Shown here piece by piece: positions 1 to 5,388 of a stretch of 5,470 nt of DNA; positions within the stretch are counted from its first letter, which is position 1; every line of letters begins with the position of its first letter. The notes under the pieces are model-generated. The model saw nothing but the letters and a program-made list of their open reading frames with translations. It had not been told where the DNA came from and ran no database searches. This stretch comes from an uncultured Erysipelotrichaceae bacterium (GTDB lineage: Bacteria > Bacillota_I > Bacilli_A > Erysipelotrichales > Erysipelotrichaceae). The stretch lies in contig CAJKOS010000128.1 of NCBI GenBank assembly GCA_905201565.1, positions 1 through 5,470 of the forward strand, written 5' to 3'. The position numbers and the translations under genes are program-made.

Positions 1-377
1 GAAAAGAGAAATCTCGAAGCTTCCTTTCCAATAATATTCTTCAGCACTTCGACTGCTGAAGTGAAGCCCAATGCATCAACACTTTTCGAACTGATGGAAA
101 TTACAGGAAACTTCCCCATGTATTTCTCACAAAGATCTTTCTCTTCTGAAATCTTTAAGCCATCAAACAAAGACGTATCACTCCCAATTTCAAAGAAGCA
201 CTTTAACATACTCATGTTCAAAGTCTTACCAAAGCGCCTTGGACGGGTAATCTGATTCACTTCTGAAAAATTCAATAACAATTCCCTGATGAATAGACTT
301 TTGTCAACATAGTAGAAATCCTCACTAAAATATTCTTTAAAATTTTCAATTCCTACAGTAATCTTTTTCAACATCAT
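1..377 (-). CDS. Predicted AAA-ATPase (AAA-ATPase-like/DUF1703 type), N-terminal part only
   Basis: I translated the minus strand by hand from the ATG at 377-375; the frame stays open to the window edge, giving 125 residues with the C-terminal part missing. Residues 8-32 (VGIENF, then FYYVDKSLFI) and the RPRRFGKT motif at 45-52, a Walker-A-like loop, followed by LNMSMLKCFFE, LFDGLKI, CEKYMGKFPVI and SISSKSVD, are the hallmark order of the predicted AAA-ATPase family (PF09820), which usually continues for some 400 more residues into a PD-(D/E)XK-nuclease-like C-terminal domain. The cellular role of this abundant family in gut Firmicutes and Bacteroidetes is not established. A second ATG follows directly at 374; an AAGGG element (rc of 384-388) lies just upstream of both. 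An extended -10 promoter lies about 70 bases upstream. No frameshift is seen in the visible part. Confidence 0.85.
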   Translation of the reverse strand, partial: MMLKKITVGIENFKEYFSEDFYYVDKSLFIRELLLNFSEVNQITRPRRFGKTLNMSMLKCFFEIGSDTSLFDGLKISEEKDLCEKYMGKFPVISISSKSVDALGFTSAVEVLKNIIGKEASRFLF

Positions 378-427
378 TCTCACCCTTCTCTCAAACAACT
401 CTGCCCAGGTTAAATCTAAGAAATCCT

Positions 428-453
428 AAAATGACACCTGAAATATTATATCA
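428..453 (-). promoter_or_regulatory. Extended -10 promoter of the AAA-ATPase gene
   Basis: On the minus strand, TGATATAAT (453-445) is a perfect extended -10 (TGnTATAAT). The -35 region is weak, as is usual with an extended -10. Transcription would begin near 438, inside a 13-base sequence (CAGGTGTCATTTT, 440-428) that recurs just upstream of trmD, and would give a leader of about 60 bases. The rest of 378-555 is AT-rich non-coding DNA with nothing else I can support. Confidence 0.55.
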
Positions 454-555
454 TTTCATATAGTATTATTAAATTGTGTATTATTCGGTTAACAACCACA
501 TTGCGTGTTGAAGTCAAAAGCTGGTGAATTATAAATCTGATGATAAACAGGACAG

Positions 556-585
556 AAAAAAAGAACTTCAGCTTGCCTGAAGTCC
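556..585 (-). terminator. Rho-independent terminator of the flavodiiron gene
   Basis: Read on the minus strand, GGACTTCA (585-578) pairs with TGAAGTTC (570-563) as an 8-bp stem with one G-U pair and a 7-base loop, followed directly by seven T residues (562-556). It lies 18 bases past the stop codon of the flavodiiron gene and separates that gene from the AAA-ATPase promoter. Confidence 0.85.
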
Positions 586-603
586 TTTCAAAGTTGGTAT
601 TAG

Positions 604-1797
604 TTATGCAGAGATCTTCTTTGCGAATTCATAGCCATATGTGCAGCAGTTTTCAATCATTGCATCATCTGGTACCCAGATGCCCTTGAGACCTTCATCC
701 ACTACCTCAAAACCACATGCTGTGAGTTCCTCACTGAGCTTCTTGACTGCTTCACCACTCCAGCCATAGCTGCCAAATGCAGCACCTTTCTTGTTTTTGA
801 AGGCGCTGCCCTTGATGATTTCAATCATACCGGCAATGCTGTAGAGATAGCCGTGGTTATAGGTTGGAGAACCAAGCAGAACAGCCTTGGAACGGAATAC
901 TTCTGTCAGGATATCGCTCTTGTCTTCCTTTGCGGCATTGATGAGCTTGACCTTGATATTCTCATCATACTTGCGAATACCATCCGCAATGCATTCCGCC
1001 ATGATGCGGGTGGAGTTCCACATCGTATCATAGATGATAGCCACCTGGTTTTCCTGGTAGTTATCTGCCCATTCAAGATACTTCTCTACAATCTCTGTTA
1101 CGGTTTCTCTCCAGATGACACCATGGCTTGGTGCGATCATGGAAATTGGCAGGTTCATGCCAAGTACTTCGTTGACCTTCTTTGTGACAAGGTTGCTGTA
1201 AGGCGCAACGATGTTTGCATAGTACTTGATTGCTTCCGCAAAGATTTCCTCCTTGCAGTTAACATCATTGAACAAAGACTCTGTCGCATAGTGCTGACCA
1301 AAAGCATCATTGGAGAACAGGATTGCTTCAGAATCGAGGTAGGCAAACATTGTGTCCGGCCAGTGCAGGAAAGGTGCCTGGATGAATGTCAATGTGGACT
1401 TGCCGATGTTGAGGGTATCACCTGTCTTGACATTGATGTAGTTCCAGTCCTGGTGGTACATGCCGCGCAGGATCTTCTCACCTGCAGCTGTGCAGTAAAT
1501 CGGTGTATCCGGAATTTCTCTCATCAGTTCAACAAGAGCACCAGAGTGGTCTACCTCGTTATGGCACATGACGATGTAGTCAATGTCATGCAGATCGATT
1601 TCTTCCTTCAATCTTGCAACAAATTCTTTATCGAATGGCTGCCATACCGTATCAATCAGAACGGTTTTCTCATCACGGATGAGATATGCATTATAGGATG
1701 AACCATGATTTGTGGAGAGCTCATCCCCATGAAATGTCTTTAACTGCCAGTCAATCTTGCCAACCCATGTGACAAGATCAGATATCTTCTTACCCAT
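604..1797 (-). CDS. fprA: Class A flavodiiron protein (A-type flavoprotein; O2/NO reductase)
   Basis: A cytoplasmic enzyme of 397 residues, the usual length for a class A flavodiiron protein: a metallo-beta-lactamase-like diiron domain (about 1-245) followed by a flavodoxin domain (about 252-395). All canonical diiron ligands are visible: H79-x-E81-x-D83-H84, H145, D164 and H225, with family spacing. The FMN-binding loops are TMWNST (258-263), GSPTYNHG (309-316) and GSYGWSGEA (342-350). The family reduces O2 to water and/or NO to N2O, protecting anaerobes; which substrate is preferred cannot be read from sequence. There is no fused rubredoxin or NAD(P)H:flavin reductase domain, and no rubredoxin gene nearby, so the electron donor must be encoded elsewhere. 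The start is set by AAGGAGG (1808-1802) four bases upstream. It follows trmD by 50 bases but has its own promoter and terminator. Confidence 0.95.
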   Translation of the reverse strand: MGKKISDLVTWVGKIDWQLKTFHGDELSTNHGSSYNAYLIRDEKTVLIDTVWQPFDKEFVARLKEEIDLHDIDYIVMCHNEVDHSGALVELMREIPDTPIYCTAAGEKILRGMYHQDWNYINVKTGDTLNIGKSTLTFIQAPFLHWPDTMFAYLDSEAILFSNDAFGQHYATESLFNDVNCKEEIFAEAIKYYANIVAPYSNLVTKKVNEVLGMNLPISMIAPSHGVIWRETVTEIVEKYLEWADNYQENQVAIIYDTMWNSTRIMAECIADGIRKYDENIKVKLINAAKEDKSDILTEVFRSKAVLLGSPTYNHGYLYSIAGMIEIIKGSAFKNKKGAAFGSYGWSGEAVKKLSEELTACGFEVVDEGLKGIWVPDDAMIENCCTYGYEFAKKISA

Positions 1798-1823
1798 ATT
1801 TCCTCCTTAAGTTACCACAAGCT

Positions 1824-1851
1824 ATTATTGCGGAATCTATTGTAATGTCAA
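1824..1851 (-). promoter_or_regulatory. Promoter of the flavodiiron gene, -35 overlapping the trmD stop
   Basis: On the minus strand a perfect TTGACA (1851-1846) is followed after 16 bases by AATAAT (1829-1824), a five-of-six match to the -10. The trmD stop codon (1850-1848) lies inside the -35 box. Transcription would start near 1817, leaving a leader of about 20 bases that holds the AAGGAGG ribosome site. This suggests the gene is expressed independently of trmD despite being close behind it. Confidence 0.65.
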
Positions 1852-2573
1852 TCAGAATGATCATCTTTACTTTTTTCTAACAATTCCTTTTCTTCCTTTG
1901 TCAAAGGATACTTTTCTATAAGGTCTTTGCGATAGCGGATAGTTCTTTCCAAAGCCTTCCTCTTGCGCCAGGCATTGATCTTTGCATGGTTGCCAGACAA
2001 GAGAACATCCGGTACTCGTTTTCCTTCAAATTCAATGGGTCTTGTATACTGGGGATATTCAAGGCGCATTGTCTCAAAGGATTCTTCTACCGTGCTTTCC
2101 TTGCGGATAATACCATCCAATAACCTGACAACCGCATCCGTGATGACCTGACTTGCAAGCTCTCCACCTGTCAGTATATAGTCACCGATGGAAATGCACT
2201 CATCTGCTTCATCATAAATCCTTGCATCAAAGCCTTCATAATGCCCTGCCACAAACACAATGTCCTCCAGTTCTGCAAGCTCCCTTGCCTTGTGCTGGGT
2301 GAACGGCATGCCACAGGGGTCCATCAGGATGACGCGGCTCTCTGGGGATTTTGCAGAGCGGATGGCTTTGATCACCGGTTCACACCGCATGACCATACCC
2401 GCTCCTCCACCACACGGGGAATCATCAAGATGGCGGAAACTTCCATCCGCATAGTCGCGGATATCCACGATACGCGTCTCTACGATGCCTTTTGTTCTTG
2501 CCCGTTTGATTTGTACTGTTTCCAAGAATCCATCATAGTTTTCCGGAAACATTGTCACATATGTCAATTTCAT
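1848..2573 (-). CDS. trmD: tRNA (guanine37-N1)-methyltransferase TrmD
   Basis: TrmD transfers a methyl group from S-adenosylmethionine to N1 of G37 in tRNAs with G at position 36, preventing +1 frameshifting; it works as a dimer with a trefoil-knot (SPOUT) fold. From the start used here (241 residues, normal length) the family signatures appear in order: MKLTYVTMFP at 1-10, CGGGAGMV at 54-61, GHYEGFDAR at 110-118, SIGDYILTGGE at 128-138, EYPQYTRP at 172-179 and LLSGNH at 191-196. The catalytic-region Arg (R154 of E. coli) is R150, but the position of E. coli D169 is Glu (E164, in EESF). The open frame also offers ATGs at 2585 and 2582; homologues start at the MK-hydrophobic motif, so I prefer 2573, although AGGTG at 2601-2597 would suit 2585 better. 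No convincing promoter was found. rimM, rpsP and rplS are absent from both flanks. Confidence 0.95.
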   Translation of the reverse strand: MKLTYVTMFPENYDGFLETVQIKRARTKGIVETRIVDIRDYADGSFRHLDDSPCGGGAGMVMRCEPVIKAIRSAKSPESRVILMDPCGMPFTQHKARELAELEDIVFVAGHYEGFDARIYDEADECISIGDYILTGGELASQVITDAVVRLLDGIIRKESTVEESFETMRLEYPQYTRPIEFEGKRVPDVLLSGNHAKINAWRKRKALERTIRYRKDLIEKYPLTKEEKELLEKSKDDHSD

Positions 2574-2624
2574 ATGCACCATCATAACAAAAATGACACC
2601 TGGTTCACAGATGCCACTGTTGGA

Positions 2625-3002
2625 TTATGCAAGATTCTTTTCGATTTCTTCTCTCTGGTAAATGCTGTAATCCGCAAGCATTTTATCGATGATGGACTTG
2701 CGCTCTTCATCGGAAACTTCCGGATTCTGCAGCAATGCATCATTTGTTTTGATGATTTCATCATTGCTGAAAATGCGTTCTTCCAGATAGTAACCGAGCG
2801 ATCCGGATTCATAGCGATGAATTTTATAACCAAAGCTCTCGAGAACATTCATGTTGTCATACATCGTTCTTCTTTCAAGATCAATACCAAATTCATCATG
2901 GAGATAATGCATCATATCTCTTGTGGATAAAACATGCGTCTTGTCAGAATATCTCTGCAATACTCTGAGCATGGCAATCGTACCTGTTTTCTTTTTACTC
3001 AT
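2625..3002 (-). CDS. Winged-helix regulator, WYL-family N-terminal half without a WYL domain
   Basis: A 125-residue protein. Residues about 9-62 form a HTH_11/DeoR-like winged helix (recognition region ERRTMYDNMNVLESFGYKI at 43-61), with a wing ending in GYYLEER (70-76). The rest (FSNDEI, then a helical stretch ending SIYQREEIEKNL at 113-124) resembles the linker that joins the DNA-binding domain to the ligand-sensing WYL domain in regulators of about 300 residues. The protein stops exactly there, and only about 40 bases separate its stop from trmD, so no WYL remnant follows. It is therefore a probable DNA-binding protein with unknown effector. The start is decided by AGAGGTG six bases before the ATG at 3002; a GTG at 3011 lies within that ribosome site and is rejected. 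It lies 127 bases downstream of the threonine aldolase, same strand, with no terminator seen between. Confidence 0.75.
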   Translation of the reverse strand: MSKKKTGTIAMLRVLQRYSDKTHVLSTRDMMHYLHDEFGIDLERRTMYDNMNVLESFGYKIHRYESGSLGYYLEERIFSNDEIIKTNDALLQNPEVSDEERKSIIDKMLADYSIYQREEIEKNLA

Positions 3003-3129
3003 TTCAAACACCTCTGTTCAAGCATTGTCATCCTTTCATGAACAAAATGCAAATAAAAATGCACAAAGTTCATAATTATTACCTCTATTTATCATTGAAA
3101 ACAAATAATGTACAACTATCATTCACCTG

Positions 3130-4152
3130 TCACAACAAAGCCAGCAGTTCATCCACCGCTTCTTCAGTCGTAGCCCAGCTGATCGCAAAGCGGATGGCAG
3201 TATGGTCATCATCGGCAGCTTCCCAGAAACCAAAGCCAACCAGTTTCTGCAGCTCCTTCATCTTTGCATTATCGACCACAATAAACTGCTGGTTTGTCGG
3301 GGAATCAATGTGAAGCTGATATCCCTTTTCAATCAGTCCATGCTTCAGTTTCATGGCAAGATCAATGGCTTTTCTGCATATGGAAACATAGAGATTATCG
3401 GTGAATAACACATCAAACTGAATGCCGATCAGCCTGCCCTTGGCAAGCATTGCCCCATGCTGTTTGACAATGGTCTGGAAATGAGCAGGTTCATTATCAT
3501 GGGTAAAGACAACCGCTTCACCAATCAATGCCCCACACTTTGTACCACCGATATAGAACACATCGCAAATGCGCGCAATGTCCTTCAGTGTCACTTCCGG
3601 ATTTGCGGCAAGACCATAACCAAGTCGGGCACCATCGAGGAATAATGGGAGATGCCATGTATCACATACCCTGCGGATCGCTTCAAGTTCTTCCAGGGAA
3701 TAGAGTGTTCCATACTCTGTCGGATAGGTTATGTATACCATACCTGGGAATACCATGTGTTCATGGTTTGCATCGTTATAGAACTTTTCAATATAGGCAT
3801 TGAGCTCACCAGCATCCATCTTTCCTGCATGTTCTGGCAATGCGAGCACTTTATGACCACCAAATTCAATAGCACCTGCTTCATGGCAGTTGATATGACC
3901 TGTCTCAGCAGTCAAAACACCTTCAAAGGATTTCAAAAAGGCATCGATGATGACCTGGTTGGTCTGTGTACCACCACTCAGGAAGGCAACAGATCCATGT
4001 GTCAGACCACAGGCTTCAAGGATTTTCTTCTTTGCACTTTCACAATAGGGGTCATTGCCATAGCCATGAAGCTGTTCCATATTTGTTTTAACCAATGCTT
4101 CCAATATGCTTTCATGACAGCCTTCTACATAATCACTTTCAAATGTTCTCAT
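3130..4152 (-). CDS. ltaE: Low-specificity L-threonine aldolase (PLP, beta-eliminating lyase family)
   Basis: A cytoplasmic pyridoxal-phosphate enzyme, fold type I (PF01212), that cleaves L-threonine or L-allo-threonine to glycine and acetaldehyde. Its 340 residues match family length. Visible landmarks are SDYVEG near the start (6-11), HGYGNDPY at 29-36, the phosphate-loop FLSGGTQTN (58-66), H86 in GHINCHEAGA (PLP-stacking His), LDGARLG at 172-178 (Asp contacts the PLP nitrogen, Arg the substrate), and the Schiff-base Lys K205 in GGTKCGA. A C-terminal Arg in AIRFAISW (319-326) fits substrate carboxylate binding. The start is strongly supported by AGGAGG five bases upstream (4163-4158). The family grades into other beta-eliminating lyases, so substrate specificity is an inference. 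It is transcribed divergently from the 122-aa gene, from a shared symmetric promoter region. Confidence 0.93.
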   Translation of the reverse strand: MRTFESDYVEGCHESILEALVKTNMEQLHGYGNDPYCESAKKKILEACGLTHGSVAFLSGGTQTNQVIIDAFLKSFEGVLTAETGHINCHEAGAIEFGGHKVLALPEHAGKMDAGELNAYIEKFYNDANHEHMVFPGMVYITYPTEYGTLYSLEELEAIRRVCDTWHLPLFLDGARLGYGLAANPEVTLKDIARICDVFYIGGTKCGALIGEAVVFTHDNEPAHFQTIVKQHGAMLAKGRLIGIQFDVLFTDNLYVSICRKAIDLAMKLKHGLIEKGYQLHIDSPTNQQFIVVDNAKMKELQKLVGFGFWEAADDDHTAIRFAISWATTEEAVDELLALL

Positions 4153-4177
4153 AGTAACCTCCTGGTTTTCTTGTATC

Positions 4178-4214
4178 TATTATACATTTCCAGGCGGAAA
4201 GAGAATGTATAATA
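4178..4214. promoter_or_regulatory. Palindrome with outward-facing -10 boxes in the divergent promoter region
   Basis: TATTATACATT (4178-4188) and AATGTATAATA (4204-4214) form a perfect 11-bp inverted repeat with a 15-base spacer; arm centres are 26 bases apart. Each arm contains a consensus TATAAT pointing outward: plus strand 4208-4213 and minus strand 4184-4179. The -10 of the better minus-strand promoter (4206-4211) also falls in the right arm. It could be a symmetric bidirectional promoter, an operator for a dimeric regulator, or both. Confidence 0.6.
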
Positions 4215-4234
4215 AGTTGCGCGTTTTTTCACAA
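4206..4234 (-). promoter_or_regulatory. Candidate promoter of the threonine aldolase gene
   Basis: On the minus strand TTGTGA (4234-4229), a spacer of exactly 17 bases, and TATACA (4211-4206). Transcription would begin near 4199, giving a leader of about 47 bases before the aldolase start. A second consensus TATAAT (4184-4179) lies closer to the gene but lacks a good -35. Confidence 0.55.
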
Positions 4235-4247
4235 AGACTGCTATAAT
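4217..4247 (+). promoter_or_regulatory. Extended -10 promoter of the 122-aa gene
   Basis: TGCTATAAT (4239-4247) is a perfect extended -10. A TTGCGC at 4217-4222 is a possible -35 with an over-long 19-base spacer. The start codon at 4254 lies six bases past the -10 box, about where transcription itself should begin. This promoter overlaps the divergent aldolase promoter, so the two probably compete for polymerase. Confidence 0.65.
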
Positions 4248-4253
4248 AATTAT

Positions 4254-4622
4254 ATGAAAGCAAACGAAATAGCCGTCTATCTGACGAAATTTGTTACAGC
4301 AGAACTGGATGATGGAAGCGAAGTTTCCGGATATATATCCAATGCTGAGGAAATAAAACAGGCTGGTGAAGGAGACCTTGACATCATCCTTGTCAATGGT
4401 CTGCAGAACTCACAGGTTCCTTCTTACCGCATCATGCGCATTCATGAAGCGGTACGGGAAGACACACTCAAGATTCCGATCATCACGGAATCTGGTGATC
4501 TTTACAAAAAGAAACCGGAAACCATGGAAGAAAAACTCGATGAACTGTTTGACAAGTCACTTTCCGATACATTGGAAGTAAGACTTCCCAACGGCAAAGT
4601 CATCGACAATCGCAAAAAATGA
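4254..4622 (+). CDS. Uncharacterised acidic 122-aa protein, probably from a leaderless mRNA
   Basis: I do not recognise this family. There is no signal peptide or membrane segment, so it is probably cytoplasmic. Residues about 8-67 alternate hydrophobic and polar positions with turns (VYLTKFVTAELDDG, then SGYISN, DIILVNGL, YRIMRIHE), a pattern compatible with a small SH3/Sm-like beta-barrel; this is inference from pattern only. Residues 90-104 (TMEEKLDELFDKSLS) look helical, and the last part is a short strand-turn with a basic end. The ATG at 4254 has no ribosome-binding site and directly follows an extended -10, pointing to leaderless translation. The next Met codon (residue 61) would remove the conserved-looking barrel. 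The stop codon overlaps the stem of its own terminator. The gene is divergent from the threonine aldolase. Confidence 0.8.
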   Translation: MKANEIAVYLTKFVTAELDDGSEVSGYISNAEEIKQAGEGDLDIILVNGLQNSQVPSYRIMRIHEAVREDTLKIPIITESGDLYKKKPETMEEKLDELFDKSLSDTLEVRLPNGKVIDNRKK

Positions 4623-4641
4623 GGCAATGCCTCTTTTTCTT
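4621..4641 (+). terminator. Rho-independent terminator of the 122-aa gene
   Basis: GAGGC (4621-4625), loop AAT and GCCTC (4629-4633), then TTTTTCTT. The TGA stop codon (4620-4622) runs into the stem. An A-rich tract (4614-4619) on the left side could let it act weakly in the other direction too. Confidence 0.85.
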
Positions 4642-4665
4642 CACCTGATGTTCAGAAAGCGCAAT

Positions 4666-4671
4666 TATACT
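4666..4671 (+). promoter_or_regulatory. Possible -10 box of the thioredoxin-like lipoprotein gene
   Basis: TATACT lies 30 bases before the ATG and just after the terminator of the preceding gene, which argues that the lipoprotein gene has its own promoter. No good -35 is visible at the expected distance. Confidence 0.4.
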
Positions 4672-4701
4672 AGACCGGTATGTCAGAAAGGAGACTATCT
4701 C

Positions 4702-5388
4702 ATGAAAAAGACGCTAACAGCGATACTTGCTGTAACACTGCTTGCAGGATGTAATAGTACTGCCAGTCAGCCTGCAGCGACAAGCACTCCCGAAAATACA
4801 AACAATGCCGGGGCAATCAACCTCAATGCCACAAAGGCAGATATGTCCGCCTATGCATTTATCGAAGATGATGACCCTGCCTTCCTTGAAGTGACAACAG
4901 AAGAATCCCTCAGGATGTTTGTCAATGGAACAGGTGTAGTTGTCTACAGCTATGAAACATGCCCCTGGTGTAACCGCATATTGCCAATCCTCGATGAAGC
5001 AGCGAAGGAATATGGAACAGAAGTGTTCTATGTCAACATCTACTCCGATGCCTTTATGGCATTAGACAACGAAGAAAAGAGCGATCAGATCAATGCCCTC
5101 TACCAGTGCCTCGATCCGATTCTCGAAAGAGAAAAAGATCCTGAAACCGGCGAAGACAAAGCGGTCATGCAGGTACCGGAGGTAGTCGCTGTCAAAGATG
5201 GTGAAATCGTCAGCCACCACATGGGTGTTGTGGATGAGGTCCCCCAGCATCCAGCAGCCCTGGGTCTCCTCCGCTGTTTTCTGGGCCAGCTCCACGGCCC
5301 GCTTTACGCCGTAGCAAAAACCGGCGCTTTCCGCCAGGATCACTTGCACAGCGGCGCACCTCCTACCTGCTGCCCGCCCAAGGCGTAA
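4702..5388 (+). CDS. Thioredoxin-like lipoprotein (CPWC), 3' end replaced at a chimeric joint
   Basis: Residues 1-17 are a lipoprotein signal: Lys-Lys, a hydrophobic stretch and the lipobox LLAGC with lipidated C17. A Ser/Thr/Asn-rich tether follows (18-45), then a thioredoxin-like domain from about 65: VVVYSYETCPWC (79-90), with the redox pair C87/C90, VFYVNIYSD (108-116), and the cis-Pro site VPEVVAVKDGEIV (158-170). It would sit on the outer face of the membrane as a thiol-disulfide protein; partner unknown. AAAGGAG (4687-4693) eight bases upstream of the ATG at 4702 decides the start; the frame is open back to 4627 but that extension precedes the ribosome site. After about D178/E179 (5238) the frame runs on to 5388 through DNA that is antisense to ispH and plsC, so the last 50 or so residues are not native. 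The family normally ends with a further helix, lost here. Confidence 0.85.
   Translation: MKKTLTAILAVTLLAGCNSTASQPAATSTPENTNNAGAINLNATKADMSAYAFIEDDDPAFLEVTTEESLRMFVNGTGVVVYSYETCPWCNRILPILDEAAKEYGTEVFYVNIYSDAFMALDNEEKSDQINALYQCLDPILEREKDPETGEDKAVMQVPEVVAVKDGEIVSHHMGVVDEVPQHPAALGLLRCFLGQLHGPLYAVAKTGAFRQDHLHSGAPPTCCPPKA
5213..5240. other. Chimeric joint between two genomes
   Basis: Left of here the thioredoxin gene reads well on the plus strand up to about 5233-5238; right of here ispH reads well on the minus strand down to 5215. The roughly 20 bases between (5215-5234) fit both proteins at once (HHMGVVD one way, IHNTHVV the other), so the joint sits on a shared short sequence. GC content jumps across it. 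Either a misassembly through a shared k-mer or, less likely, a real microhomology recombination. Confidence 0.8.
5215..5349 (-). CDS. ispH: IspH (HMBPP reductase), N-terminal fragment cut at the joint
   Basis: IspH (LytB) is the last enzyme of the MEP pathway, reducing HMBPP to isopentenyl and dimethylallyl diphosphate with a 4Fe-4S cluster. Only 45 native residues are present: QVILAESAGFCYGVKRAVEL carries the first cluster ligand C12, and LGDLIHNTHVV (35-45) carries the conserved substrate-binding His (H40). The rest of the usual 280 or more residues is missing; the frame stays open to 5062, but that tail is antisense to the thioredoxin-like gene. The start is a GTG at 5349, supported by AGGAGGT (5364-5358) eight bases upstream; it overlaps the end of the upstream plsC-like gene by 10 bases, so the two are translationally close. 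Base composition differs clearly from everything left of 5213. Confidence 0.85.

Noticed and set aside
853..1701. Long plus-strand open frame of 282 codons
   Set aside because: It is entirely antisense to the well-supported flavodiiron gene, has a Cys/Ile/Val-rich composition typical of a reverse-frame shadow, and has no ribosome site.
428..2602. Insertion-sequence ends or a composite transposon
   Set aside because: The 13-base repeats are direct, not inverted, and no transposase or integrase lies between them.
2586..2624. Possible terminator between the regulator and trmD (ACAG/CTGT hairpin followed by a T run)
   Set aside because: The stem is only four pairs and the T run is about 15 bases away, too weak to call.
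2241..2930. Plus-strand open frame of 229 codons across trmD and the regulator
   Set aside because: It is antisense to two genes with clear family signatures and correct ribosome sites or motifs; no domain is recognisable.
3003..3011. GTG start three codons upstream for the winged-helix regulator
   Set aside because: The GTG is part of the AGAGGTG ribosome site of the ATG at 3002.
3652..4212. Plus-strand open frame of 186 codons opposite the threonine aldolase
   Set aside because: Shadow of ltaE, Cys/Phe-rich, and it runs into the promoter region.
4627..4701. N-terminal extension of the lipoprotein to an upstream ATG
   Set aside because: It would start inside the terminator hairpin of the preceding gene and bury the lipoprotein signal; AAAGGAG and the LLAGC signal fix the start at 4702.
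5062..5214. Continuation of the ispH frame as a novel short IspH variant
   Set aside because: The residues after the IHNTHVV motif are the reverse frame of the thioredoxin-like gene and match no IspH feature; they are a product of the joint.
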